From Amycolatopsis balhimycina FH 1894 (GTDB lineage Bacteria > Actinomycetota > Actinomycetes > Mycobacteriales > Pseudonocardiaceae): 64,000 bases of DNA. The notes beneath the pieces were generated by a model, which made no database searches, had not been told where the DNA came from, and was given only the letters and a program-made list of their open reading frames with translations. Positions 50,989-59,891 of the stretch are shown piece by piece (within the stretch, counting starts at the first letter, position 1; each line of letters opens with the position of its first letter). Made by a program: the position numbers and the translations under genes. The stretch is from positions 3,148,649 through 3,212,648 of the forward strand of contig NZ_KB913037.1 in the NCBI RefSeq assembly GCF_000384295.1, given 5' to 3'.

Positions 50989-52400
50989 CGACCGCGCTCG
51001 GCACCCGCGCCGTCCGCGGTTCCCTGTGGCTGGGCGCGGTCAACCTCGTCAGCAAGAGCAGCCAGATGCTGGTCACGCTGGTGCTGGCGGCCCTGCTGAC
51101 CGAGGGGCAGCTCGGCGCCGTGGCGCTGGCGGTGGCGCTGGTGAACCTCGGCCAGGTCGTCCAGTCCATCGGGGTCTACGACGTCATCGGCCGCACCGAA
51201 GGCGATCCGCGCCGCACGGCGGGGACGGTGCTCACGCTGAGCGTCGGCGCGGCGCTCGCCCTGGCCGCTGCGCTGGCCGCCGCCGCCGGCCCGCTGACGA
51301 TGGTGCTCGGCACGCCGGACGCCGCCGGGCTGGTCCGGCTGGCCGCGCTCGGCCTGCCGTTCTCGGCGGCGGGCGGGGTGCAGATGGGCCTGATGCACCG
51401 GGAGCTGGACTTCCGGCGACGGCTGCTGCCCGACGGCGGCGGCGCGGTGCTGGGCGCCGCGCTGACGGTGGTGCTCGCGCTGTGCGGTGCCGGGCCCGTG
51501 TCGCTGGTGCTCGGCCTGCTGGCCACAGCCGTGGCACAACCGCTGCTCGGCGCGCTGGTCCGCGGCGGGGTACGGCCGTGCTGGGACACCGCGGCGGCGC
51601 GGGAGGTGCTGCGCTGGACCGCGGTCGTGGGGCCGGCCGCGATCGTCGGCGCGCTGCTGGTCAACCTCGACTACCTGGCGGTGGGGCGCGTCCTCGGCCC
51701 GGACGCGGTCGGCGTCTACTCGCTCGCGTACCGGCTCGCCTGGGTGCCGTACATCATGGTGGCGGTCGTGCTCGGCGCGGTCGCCTTCCCGGTGTTCACG
51801 CGCTTGCGGCGCGAAGGCGCGCCACTCGGCGGGGCGGTCACCCGGTTCACCCGCGCGGTGCTCGTGGTGACCGGCGGGCTGTACCTGGCGCTCGCCGTCC
51901 TCGCCGACCGCGTCGTGCTGCTGGGCGCGCGCTGGGCGGGCGCGAGCGGCCCGCTCGTGCTGCTGTCCGGCTACGGCGTCGCGATCTGCCTGCTGCAGAT
52001 CTGGTACCAGGCGGTGAAGGCGACCGGGCACGTCCGGCGCTATCTGGCGCTCGAGACGACGCACCTGGTCCTGCTCGCGGGCGGGCTGGCGTTGCTGACC
52101 CACGCCGGGATCGGGGCGGTCGCCGCGGTGCAGTGCGCGGCAGCGTGGCTGGTGGTGCCGCTCGCCTGGCGGGTGCTGGCCGGGCTCGGCGTGGCCCCGG
52201 CGATAACGGGAACGCTCGTCCGCGTCCTGCTCGCCTGCGCGGCCGGAGCGGTGCCCGCGGTGGCAATCGAGCGCGTGTCCGGGGACTCCTTGCCGGGCGC
52301 GCTCGCCGAAGCCGCGGTCCTCGTCGCCGGGTACGCCGGGGCGACCCTGCTGCTGCAGCGGAAGGCGCTCGCCGAACTGCGCCGGGGAGGTCTCCGGTGA
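50985..52400 (+). CDS. Oligosaccharide flippase (Wzx-like)
   Basis: 471 residues, about 14 membrane segments, MOP superfamily. It begins AVRGSLWLGAVNLVSKSSQMLVTLVLAALLTEGQLGAVALAVALVNL and later has LLVNLDYLAVGRVLGPDAVGVYSLAYRLAWVPYIM, as in lipopolysaccharide/teichuronic acid flippases. It would move undecaprenyl-linked repeat units to the outer face. Start GTG at 50985 overlapping the previous stop. Confidence 0.87.
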   Translation: MTTALGTRAVRGSLWLGAVNLVSKSSQMLVTLVLAALLTEGQLGAVALAVALVNLGQVVQSIGVYDVIGRTEGDPRRTAGTVLTLSVGAALALAAALAAAAGPLTMVLGTPDAAGLVRLAALGLPFSAAGGVQMGLMHRELDFRRRLLPDGGGAVLGAALTVVLALCGAGPVSLVLGLLATAVAQPLLGALVRGGVRPCWDTAAAREVLRWTAVVGPAAIVGALLVNLDYLAVGRVLGPDAVGVYSLAYRLAWVPYIMVAVVLGAVAFPVFTRLRREGAPLGGAVTRFTRAVLVVTGGLYLALAVLADRVVLLGARWAGASGPLVLLSGYGVAICLLQIWYQAVKATGHVRRYLALETTHLVLLAGGLALLTHAGIGAVAAVQCAAAWLVVPLAWRVLAGLGVAPAITGTLVRVLLACAAGAVPAVAIERVSGDSLPGALAEAAVLVAGYAGATLLLQRKALAELRRGGLR

Positions 52401-53503
52401 AGATCGTGCACGTCTCCCAGCCCGTGACCGCCGGCGTCGCCGTGGTCGCACTGGAACTCGCGGTGGCGCAACGGAACCGGGGCTGGTCGGTCACCATCGT
52501 CTGCCCTTCCGGCTGGCTCGCCGGGCGCGCCCGGGAACTCGGCATCGACGTCCGCGGCTGGACGGCGAGCCGCTCGCCCGGGCTCGGTTCGCTCACCGAG
52601 ACGCTGCGGCTGCGCCGGCTCCTGACCGAGCTGGACCCGGACGTCGTGCACCTGCACAGCTCGAAAGCCGGGCTGGCCGGACGGCTGGCCGTGCGCGGTG
52701 GCCGCACGACGGTCTTCCAGCCGCACCTGTGGTCCTTCGAGACCGCACGCGGGCCGCTGCGCCGCGCGTCCGCCGCCTGGGAACGGTTCGCCTCGCGGTG
52801 GACCGCCCTCCTCGTGTGCGTCAGCGACGACGAGCTGGCCGCCGGCCGGGCGGCGGGCGTGACGGCCGAGGCGGAGGTCGTCTGCAACGGCGTCGACACC
52901 ACCCGTTTCGTCCCCGGTGACCGGGCCGCGGCGCGGCGGCGGCTCGGCCTGCCCGCGCGGGCGCCGCTCGCGGTGTGCGTCGGCCGGCTGGCCGAGCTCA
53001 AGGGCCAGGACCAGCTGCTGTCGGCGTGGCCCAGGGTCCTGCGGCGGCTGCCGGAGGCGAAACTCGCCTTCGCCGGCGACGGGCCCATGGGTCCCGTGTG
53101 GCGCGAGCGGCATCCGGTGGCGGGCCACGAATCCGTGCTGTGGCCGGGGCACACCGACGACCCGGCGGCCTGGTACACGGCCGCGGACGTCGTCGTGCTC
53201 CCTTCCCGGGCCGAAGGCATGGCCCTGGTGCCGCTGGAGGCGATGGCGTGCGCGCGGCCGGTGGTCGCGTTCGACGTCGGCGGGACCCGCCAGAGCGTCG
53301 CGGACGCGGGTGCGGTGCTGCCGCCCGGCGACGTCGTCCTGCTCGCCGAAGCGGTGGCCGACCGGCTCGCCGACCCCGAACTGGCCCGGCGCGAAGGCGA
53401 GCGCGGCCGCCGCCGCGTGGCGCTGTCCTTCGACCGCGGCCGGATGACCGACCAGATCGCCGCCCTCGTCGACAAACTCACCCCGTCGGAGCGCATCTCA
53501 TGA
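52397..53503 (+). CDS. Glycosyltransferase family 4 (second)
   Basis: 368 residues. MKIVHVSQPVTAGVAVVALELAVAQRNRGW, VVHLHSSKAGLAGRLA, VCVGRLAELKGQDQLLSAW, and SRAEGMALVPLEAMACARPVVAFDVGG (EX7E). The VHLHSSKAG segment is typical of CapM/WcaA-type capsule transferases using galactosyl- or N-acetylgalactosaminyl-type donors, but the donor is not certain. Start GTG at 52397. Confidence 0.9.
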   Translation: MKIVHVSQPVTAGVAVVALELAVAQRNRGWSVTIVCPSGWLAGRARELGIDVRGWTASRSPGLGSLTETLRLRRLLTELDPDVVHLHSSKAGLAGRLAVRGGRTTVFQPHLWSFETARGPLRRASAAWERFASRWTALLVCVSDDELAAGRAAGVTAEAEVVCNGVDTTRFVPGDRAAARRRLGLPARAPLAVCVGRLAELKGQDQLLSAWPRVLRRLPEAKLAFAGDGPMGPVWRERHPVAGHESVLWPGHTDDPAAWYTAADVVVLPSRAEGMALVPLEAMACARPVVAFDVGGTRQSVADAGAVLPPGDVVLLAEAVADRLADPELARREGERGRRRVALSFDRGRMTDQIAALVDKLTPSERIS

Positions 53504-54621
53504 CCCGCATCGCCTACCTGCTCACCCAGGACCGCGGCGGCCCGGTGGACGTCACCGTCCGCCTGGCCGCGACGCTCACCACTTGCGGCGTCGACGTCCG
53601 CGTCTTCGGTCCCGTTCCCGCCCGGGGAGCCGCGTTGCTCGAGGGCCGTCACGAGGAACTGACGGTGGGCGGCAAGGAAGATCTCGCGGCGGCGGGCCGG
53701 GCGCGGGCGGCGATCCGGGCGTGGCGGCCCGACGTCGTGCACGCGCAGGACCGGCGCGCGGGCCTGGTGATCGCGGGCCTGCGCTTCGGCCGGCGTCCCG
53801 TGCTGGTGCAGACCTACCACGGGGTGCCCGACGACGTCGCCGAGCCGTGGTTCCGCGGCTCGCGCGGGGGCGGACCGTCGGCCTACACGCGGACGGTGCT
53901 CGCGGCGGACGCCGTCGTCGCCCGGCTCTTGGACCGCACGATCGTGCCGGCCGAGGCGATGGGGGCGTTCCTGCGCCGCCGCCTGCGGGTCCCCGCGGGA
54001 CGGCTGGCGCACATCGACAACTGCGTCGAGCCGGCCTCGCCGAACCCGCCGCGGGGGCCGGTGCGGCACCTCGTCTTCGCCGGGCTTCTGGTGGAGCGCA
54101 AGGGCATCCTCGACCTCCTGGCCGCGCTGGCGGTCCCCGGCGTACTGCCCCCCGGGGCGCGGCTGACCGTCGTCGGCGACGGCCCGCAACGCGCGGAAGC
54201 GGAACGGGCCGCGCAGCGGTCACCGCTGGCCGGGCGAGTGACGTTCCTCGGGTTCCGGCCGGACGTTCCCGCCCTGCTCGCCGAAGCGGACGCGCTCGTC
54301 CTGCCGTCCACAATGGAGCAACAGCCGCTGGTGGTGGCCGAGGCGATGGCCGCCGGGAAACCCGTCCTGGCGACGGCCACCGGCGGCGTGCCTGCCATGC
54401 TCGACCTCCCGGGCAGCCCGTCGTTCCTGCCCCCGCCCGGCGACGTCCCCGCCCTCGCCGAGGCCCTGCGCGCCCTGTTCGCGGAACGAGACCCGGCCCG
54501 GCTCGGCCGTCTCCTCGCCGAACGCGCCCACGCCCGCTATCGCCCGGAGGCCTGCGCCCGCCGTCACCTGGCCCTCTACGACCAGCTGGCCACCTCGAGC
54601 CACCGCACCCAGCACGCGTGA
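53500..54621 (+). CDS. Glycosyltransferase family 4 (third), end of the EPS operon
   Basis: 373 residues. MTRIAYLLTQDRGGPVDVTVRLAATL, VVHAQDRRAGLVIAGL, VQTYHGVPDD, FAGLLVERKGILDLLAAL, VVGDGPQRAEAERAA, and LPSTMEQQPLVVAEAMAAGKPVLATATGG (EX7E-like; the first acid sits in MEQQPLVVAE). Start ATG at 53500. Its end abuts the convergent GHL15-like gene one base away (stop 54621, opposite stop 54623). Last of nine overlapping genes. Confidence 0.9.
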   Translation: MTRIAYLLTQDRGGPVDVTVRLAATLTTCGVDVRVFGPVPARGAALLEGRHEELTVGGKEDLAAAGRARAAIRAWRPDVVHAQDRRAGLVIAGLRFGRRPVLVQTYHGVPDDVAEPWFRGSRGGGPSAYTRTVLAADAVVARLLDRTIVPAEAMGAFLRRRLRVPAGRLAHIDNCVEPASPNPPRGPVRHLVFAGLLVERKGILDLLAALAVPGVLPPGARLTVVGDGPQRAEAERAAQRSPLAGRVTFLGFRPDVPALLAEADALVLPSTMEQQPLVVAEAMAAGKPVLATATGGVPAMLDLPGSPSFLPPPGDVPALAEALRALFAERDPARLGRLLAERAHARYRPEACARRHLALYDQLATSSHRTQHA

Positions 54622-54622
54622 T

Positions 54623-55981
54623 TCACCGGGCCCAGAGTTTTCCGACCCGGAACTCGTCCCGGACGATCCACCGCACGACCCGGGCCGGGGGGTCGACCAG
54701 GATGACCGCGTCCGCGGCTTCGAGGGTGAGCGGGGCCGGCGCCGGGGTGGACGTGGGCGAAGTCGGGGTCGTGGTCGTGGTCGGTGTTGGAGTGGGCCGC
54801 GGTGAGCCGGGCTTGACCAGGCCTTCGGGCGGGACGACCGTCTTGGTGGACGCCGTCGGGTTCACCGCGATCCAGCCGTGGGTGAACGTCCGGGTCCAGA
54901 CGCCGTTCCGCAGGCGGCCGGCCGCGTCCACCGCCTCGCCCAGCCCGCTGTCCTGCAACGCCGACCACTCCGGGTTCTTGTAGTCGTCGGTGGTGGCCCG
55001 GGTCCAGCACGTCCGCGGCCCGGCGAGCAGCGCCGCGGACGCGTAGCCGGCCCGCTCCTCCCGGGCGTTGTGCGTCCGCGTCACCAGCAGCAGCAGGGAC
55101 TCGCCGAGCGCCGCCTGGGCGCGCAGCTCCTGGAACTCGTTGCTGCGGAACGTCAGGAGCCCGCCGGTCCCGCCGTCCTCGCGGAACCCGAAGTTCTCCT
55201 CCATCGCACCCCCGAAGCGGGAGTGCGCGGTCCACCGGCCCGGCACCAGGTGCGTCTCGGACACGTTGGGCACCAGGAGCTTGCCGGCCTGCTCGAAGGC
55301 GTCACCGGCCAGGGACAGGAACGCGTCGAGGCCGTCACGCAGCTTGCGGTCGGTTTCCGCGACGTTCGCGGTGCCGGCGAGCACCGCCGGCGAATAGTGG
55401 CTCAGGGAGTTGAAGTCGTTGTCGGCGAGGATGCCGTCCCAGCCCTCCCGGTTCACCTCGGCGACGACGGCGTCGGTCCAGGCCTGCTGGTAGGCCGGGT
55501 CCCACACCGTCATCTGCCAGTGCCGGGGGTAGCCCTGCCACTCGATGCGCCGCCCCTTGACGTCGACGGCGAACCACCCGGGGTGCTGCTGCTGCGCGGC
55601 GACGTAGCCGATGCCGCTCGGCAGGAAGGCGGCGTCGCGGCCGCCGTCGACCGCGCCCGGGTAGTTGCGCGTGCTGGAAAGGTCCTTGTACACCAGCACC
55701 TTCAGCCGCGGGTTGAGCTGGTGCAGCCGGCGCATCGCCGCGGTCTGGTCGGCGTTGAGCACGACGACGTCGTACCGCCGGGCCGCCAGCTCGATCTCGT
55801 CCGCGGTCGGTGGTTTGCCGATCCCGTACCACCACGCGCAGGGCGCCAGCGGCTTCGGCGGCGGCGCCGAGATCCCCTGCGCCGCGCTGGCGTCGCACCC
55901 GGTCAGGCAGCCGGCCAGCAGGACGAGCACGGCCGTCAGGCGAGCCACCGGGTGTTCGCGGATCAGCGTTGCCTTCGGCAC
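54623..55981 (-). CDS. Secreted lipoprotein with GHL15-like (hypothetical glycoside hydrolase) domain
   Basis: 452 residues. A lipoprotein signal VLLAGCLTGCDAS (lipobox near residue 25-30) is followed by a TIM-barrel-like domain resembling putative glycoside hydrolase GHL15/GH114-type proteins: PLAPCAWWYGIGKPPTADEIE, DVVVLNADQT, LKVLVYKDLSSTRNY, WQMTVWDPAYQQAWTDAVVAEVNREGWDGILADNDFNSL with the candidate Asp pair, and FGGAMEENFG with a candidate acid. The C-terminus is a Thr/Pro linker (TPTPTTTTTPTSPTS) and a short beta module. It probably trims or cleaves the exopolysaccharide at the surface. Start GTG at 55981, overlapping the sugar transferase by 19 bases. Confidence 0.78.
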   Translation of the reverse strand: MPKATLIREHPVARLTAVLVLLAGCLTGCDASAAQGISAPPPKPLAPCAWWYGIGKPPTADEIELAARRYDVVVLNADQTAAMRRLHQLNPRLKVLVYKDLSSTRNYPGAVDGGRDAAFLPSGIGYVAAQQQHPGWFAVDVKGRRIEWQGYPRHWQMTVWDPAYQQAWTDAVVAEVNREGWDGILADNDFNSLSHYSPAVLAGTANVAETDRKLRDGLDAFLSLAGDAFEQAGKLLVPNVSETHLVPGRWTAHSRFGGAMEENFGFREDGGTGGLLTFRSNEFQELRAQAALGESLLLLVTRTHNAREERAGYASAALLAGPRTCWTRATTDDYKNPEWSALQDSGLGEAVDAAGRLRNGVWTRTFTHGWIAVNPTASTKTVVPPEGLVKPGSPRPTPTPTTTTTPTSPTSTPAPAPLTLEAADAVILVDPPARVVRWIVRDEFRVGKLWAR

Positions 55982-57429
55982 AGCAGTTCTCCCACCGTGA
56001 GGATGACGATCTTGAGGTCGAGCCAGAGGGACCAGTTCGCGATGTAGTAGTTGTCGTAACGGGCCCGGTCCGCGATCGACGTGTCCCCGCGCAGGCCGTG
56101 CACCTGCGCCAGGCCGGTCAGCCCGGTCGGCACCCGGTGCCGCGCCCAGTACAGGTCGTGGACGGCGGAGAACTCGTGCACGAACACCGGCCGTTCCGGC
56201 CGCGGGCCGACCAGCGACATGTCCCCGCGCACGACGTTCCACAGCTGCGGCAGTTCGTCCAAAGAGGACCGGCGGAGGAACCGGCCGACCGGCCCGACCC
56301 GGCTGTCGCCCAGCACGGACCAGCGGGTCTGCGAGTCGTCGACGGCGGCCTGCCGGACGCTGCGCAGCTTGTAGAGCACGAACGTGCCGCCGTCCATCCC
56401 GACCCGGACCTGCCGGAAGAAGACCGGGAAGCCGCTTTCCAGCGCGACGGCCAGCGCGCAGCAGGCGATCACCGGCGCGAGGGCGAGCAGCGCGGCCGCG
56501 GCCAGCGTGGTCTCGACGGCGCGCTTGACCCACCAGCTGGGCCGCCGGGTGGGCGCTCCGCCCAGCCACACCAGCGGGTAGCTGCGCAGGCGGTCGACGC
56601 CCGGCCCGTCCGCGCAGAGCTCGAACAGGTGCGGCAGCACCAGCGTGACGCACCCCAGCCGGTGGGCGGTGATGGCGGCGTCGACGACCGCGCCGTCGCC
56701 GTCGCCGGCCGGGGCGAGGATCACCGTGCCCGCGCGCAGCCGCGCGATCGCGTCGGTGAGGTCGCCGCTGATCGGCTCGACCGGCAGGCCGGTGGGCGCC
56801 GGGTCCGGCGCGGACGCCACGACGCCCACCGGGAGCAGGCCGAACTCCGGGTGTTCCAGCATGGTGCGGACCAGCTCGCCGCAGATCCGCCCGGAGCCGA
56901 CCACGACGGCCCGGTCGCAGCGGCGCAGCCGGCGGCGGCCCCACCGGCCGAACGCGAAGACCGCGGGCCGGACGCCTTCGCTGAGCACGGCGAAGAACAG
57001 GACCACTTCCTGCATCCGCGCCGTGTCGTCCCCGTCCATCCCGGCCAGGAGCGCCGTTCCGGTGACGAGCGCGAACGCCAGCGCGGTGGCGGTGACCGAG
57101 CGCGGGAGGTCCTGCAGCCAGGAGAGCCAGAGGCGGCGGCGGTGGACCCGGCCGCCGACCCGGGTCCCGGCGAGCGCCGCGGCCGTGACCACCGCGCACA
57201 CCGGACCGGTACCGGTCCGCAGCACCGCGGTCAGCCAGGCGGCGCCGTCGACGGCGCCGAGCAGCACGGCCACGGCGTTGACCCGGGCCAGCAGCGGGCG
57301 GCCGCGGACCGGATTGTCCCGGCGGTCGCGCGGCCAGGCGCTTCGCCGGTCACCGCGCCGGTCGCCCGGCCGGTCGTGCCGCTGCGCCGGCACCGCTTCG
57401 GTGAGGACCGCGTCCTTGAGTTCAGTCAC
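55963..57429 (-). CDS. Polyprenyl glycosylphosphotransferase (EPS priming enzyme)
   Basis: 488 residues. Four membrane helices in the N-terminal half, a central NAD-like Rossmann segment (RAVVVGSGRICGELVRTML), a fifth helix (about 305-325) and the C-terminal bacterial sugar transferase domain: FFRQVRVGMDGGTFVLYKLRSV, FLRRSSLDELPQLWNVVRGDMSLVGPRPE and GLTGLAQVHGLRGDTS. It transfers sugar-1-phosphate to undecaprenyl phosphate, starting the repeat unit (WbaP/WcaJ/CpsE type). Start GTG at 57429. It shares a minus-strand unit with the GHL15-like lipoprotein. Confidence 0.92.
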   Translation of the reverse strand: MTELKDAVLTEAVPAQRHDRPGDRRGDRRSAWPRDRRDNPVRGRPLLARVNAVAVLLGAVDGAAWLTAVLRTGTGPVCAVVTAAALAGTRVGGRVHRRRLWLSWLQDLPRSVTATALAFALVTGTALLAGMDGDDTARMQEVVLFFAVLSEGVRPAVFAFGRWGRRRLRRCDRAVVVGSGRICGELVRTMLEHPEFGLLPVGVVASAPDPAPTGLPVEPISGDLTDAIARLRAGTVILAPAGDGDGAVVDAAITAHRLGCVTLVLPHLFELCADGPGVDRLRSYPLVWLGGAPTRRPSWWVKRAVETTLAAAALLALAPVIACCALAVALESGFPVFFRQVRVGMDGGTFVLYKLRSVRQAAVDDSQTRWSVLGDSRVGPVGRFLRRSSLDELPQLWNVVRGDMSLVGPRPERPVFVHEFSAVHDLYWARHRVPTGLTGLAQVHGLRGDTSIADRARYDNYYIANWSLWLDLKIVILTVGELLCRRQR

Positions 57430-57733
57430 CGGTCTCGACCTCTTCTTGACATGAGGATCCCATTCTCGCTTTCTTCACGACTCAGCCATTCGAGGCAACA
57501 CCGGCTCGATCGAGTGAATTTTCCCGCGACGTCCCGGAAATACACCCGATAGGGGCGTTTGACAGACCCGATCCGGTGATTTTTGGAAACACCAAGTAGT
57601 TCTGATGACGCGCATCCTTCCGGGGGATTTTCCGGGCCACTAAAGAAACCACACAACATAGCCGAATATCACTCGACAGCCGAATGAAACCCGACTCCGT
57701 CCGGGTGACCGGCACAACGAGCAGAGGGGAACC
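57430..57733. other. Divergent regulatory region in the EPS locus
   Basis: 304 bases between the priming transferase (leftward) and the GT2 gene (rightward), clearly AT-richer than the flanks, especially 57500-57680. TTGACA hexamers occur at about 57451 and 57559 but neither has a good -10 partner. No coding region recognised. Confidence 0.5.
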
Positions 57734-58564
57734 GTGGCACGCGAAGAGACCACCCTGGCCACACTGTCCGAACCGGACCGCACCGAACCGGATCCCGCCG
57801 GGGGACGGACCGGCGGGCGGGCGCACGTCGTGCTGCCCGCGTTCAACGAAGAAGCGTCCCTGCCACCCCTGCTGCGGCGGCTCGCCGACGTGGCCCGCAC
57901 CGAGCAGCTCACCGTCTGGGTCGTCGACGACGGGTCCGCCGACGCCACGGTCGCGGTGGCCGAGTCGGGCTACGGCGGGCTCGACGTCCGCGTCGTGCGG
58001 CACCTGGTGAACCTCGGGCTCGGCCGGGCCGTGCAGTCCGGCCTCCGGGCGGCGTTGGCCGAAACCGGTCCCGACGACATCGTCGTCGTCATGGACGCCG
58101 ACGACACGCACGACCCGTCGCTGATCCGCGAGCTGCAGGCGGAGATCACCGCGGGCGCGGACGTCGCCATCTGCTCGCGGTTCGTCCCGGGCGGCGACGA
58201 CCGGACCGCCCCGTTCGGGCGGCGGCTGCTGTCCCGCGGCGCCGCGCAGCTGTTCCACCGCGCCCTCGACGTCGACGGCGTCCGGGACTTCACCAGCGGC
58301 TACCGCGCCTACCGGGCGTCACTGCTGGCGCGCGCGTCGGCCCACTGGGGCGAACGGCTCATCGAAGAGCAGGGCTTCGCCTGCATGGTGGAACTGCTGC
58401 TCAAGCTCCGCCACTGCCGCCCGGTGATCACCGAGGTGCCGCTGGCCCTGCGGTACGACCGCAAGCAGGGACCCAGCAAGCTGAAGCTGCGACGGACCGT
58501 CGTGCAGTACCTGAAACTGCTCGTCCGCGACCGGCTGAGCCCGGCGCCCTACCGGAAGCTGTGA
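57734..58564 (+). CDS. Glycosyltransferase family 2, DPM1/GtrB-like
   Basis: 276 residues, soluble. GT-A fold with VVLPAFNEEASLPPLLRRL, WVVDDGSADAT, LVNLGLGRAVQSGLRAAL, IVVVMDADDTHDP (DxD), FVPGGDDRTAPFGRRLLSRGAAQLFHRAL and DFTSGYRAYR. This matches polyprenyl-phosphate mannose/glucose synthases, making the lipid donor used by GT-C enzymes such as the GT87 protein. No C-terminal membrane anchor. Start GTG at 57734 with AGAGGGGA. Followed after 4 bases by the FAD enzyme. Confidence 0.88.
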   Translation: MAREETTLATLSEPDRTEPDPAGGRTGGRAHVVLPAFNEEASLPPLLRRLADVARTEQLTVWVVDDGSADATVAVAESGYGGLDVRVVRHLVNLGLGRAVQSGLRAALAETGPDDIVVVMDADDTHDPSLIRELQAEITAGADVAICSRFVPGGDDRTAPFGRRLLSRGAAQLFHRALDVDGVRDFTSGYRAYRASLLARASAHWGERLIEEQGFACMVELLLKLRHCRPVITEVPLALRYDRKQGPSKLKLRRTVVQYLKLLVRDRLSPAPYRKL

Positions 58565-58568
58565 CCCG

Positions 58569-59891
58569 GTGACCCTTCCCGGCTCCCCCCACGTCGCCGT
58601 GATCGGCGGCGGCATCTGCGGCCTCGCCGCCGCCCACCGCCTCGTCCGGCGCGGCGCCCGGGTGACCCTGCTCGAGAGCAGCGACCAGCTCGGCGGCCTC
58701 GGCACGTTCTTCGCCCACGGCGACCGCTGGGCCGAGCGGTTCTACCACTGCGTCATGCCGTCCGACGCGAGCCTGCTGGCGTTGCTGGGCGAGCTGGGTC
58801 TGCGGGATTCGGTGCGGTGGCGGGAAACGACGATGGGCATGGTCGTCGAGGGCCACCGCCACCCGTTCAACTCCGCGCTCGACCTGCTGCGGTTCTCCCC
58901 GCTGCGGCTGCCCGACAGGGTGCGCTTCGGCGTGGTTTCCCTGCTGCTGCGGCGGCTGGGCCGGGACAAGGACCTCGACCGGCTGCGCACCGAGGACTGG
59001 CTGCGCGGGCTCTACGGCGACGTCGTCTGGGAACGGCTCTTCGCGCCGATGTTCGGCTCGAAGTTCGGGGCGTCCTTCGGGGACGTTCCCGCGCTGTACC
59101 TCTGGCAACGGCTGGGCCGGGAGCGCAACGTGGCCACCCGCGGCTACCCGGCGGGCGGCTACAAGACGATCATCGACGCCCTGCGGACGTCGATCGAGCG
59201 GGCCGGCGGCACCGTGCGCACGTCGGCACCCGTCCGGCGGCTGCACAGCACGGGCGGCCGCGCGGTCCTCACCCTGGCCGAAGGCGAAGTCCTCGACGCC
59301 GACCACGTCGTCTCCACCGTGCCGCTGCCCCAGCTGCGGCGCATCGCCGACGACGAGCTGGCCGCCCGGCTGCCCCGGACCGACCTGCCCTACCAGGGTG
59401 TGGTCACCGGCGTGTTCTTCCTCCGCCGTCCGCTGACCGAGCACTACTGGACGCCGGTGCTGCACTCGGGCACCGAGTTCGACGGGGTCGTCGCGATGTC
59501 CGAGCTGGCCGGCACCACCGGCGGCCACCACCTCGTCTACGTCATGCGCTACACCGACCGCGGCTCGCCGCTGTACCTCGACGACGACGAAGCGATCGCC
59601 GCCCGCTGGTCGGCTCAGCTCAGGGCGCTGTACCCGGAGCTCGGCCCGGACGACCTCGCCGAGGTGCGGGTGTTCAAGGCGCCGTTCGTCGAACCCGTGT
59701 ACCCGCTGGGTTATCTGGCCGAGCGGCCGCCCGTCGCGGTGGCGGGCACGAACCTGCTGCTGGCCACGACGGCCCACGTGTACCCGGACGTCACGAGCTG
59801 GAACTCGAGCGTCGCGCTCGCGAACGACGTCACGAGCCGGATCGCCGTCCCGGCCGGGGATCAGCCGGCGGTCGCCGAACCGGCCCGCTGA
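58569..59891 (+). CDS. FAD-dependent oxidoreductase of the amine oxidase/UDP-galactopyranose mutase-like group
   Basis: 440 residues. FAD motif HVAVIGGGICGLAAAHRLVRRGARVTLLESSDQLGGLGTFF, then a helical/beta substrate domain with YGDVVWERLFAPMFGSKFGASFGDVPALYLWQRLG, and a C-terminal FAD-contacting YPDVTSWNSSVALAND. The family includes protoporphyrinogen oxidase-like and UDP-galactopyranose-mutase-like enzymes found in glycan loci next to DPM1-like genes. A role in changing a lipid- or nucleotide-linked sugar is likely, but the reaction is unknown. Start GTG at 58569. Its end overlaps the convergent epimerase gene by 31 bases. Confidence 0.82.
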   Translation: MTLPGSPHVAVIGGGICGLAAAHRLVRRGARVTLLESSDQLGGLGTFFAHGDRWAERFYHCVMPSDASLLALLGELGLRDSVRWRETTMGMVVEGHRHPFNSALDLLRFSPLRLPDRVRFGVVSLLLRRLGRDKDLDRLRTEDWLRGLYGDVVWERLFAPMFGSKFGASFGDVPALYLWQRLGRERNVATRGYPAGGYKTIIDALRTSIERAGGTVRTSAPVRRLHSTGGRAVLTLAEGEVLDADHVVSTVPLPQLRRIADDELAARLPRTDLPYQGVVTGVFFLRRPLTEHYWTPVLHSGTEFDGVVAMSELAGTTGGHHLVYVMRYTDRGSPLYLDDDEAIAARWSAQLRALYPELGPDDLAEVRVFKAPFVEPVYPLGYLAERPPVAVAGTNLLLATTAHVYPDVTSWNSSVALANDVTSRIAVPAGDQPAVAEPAR

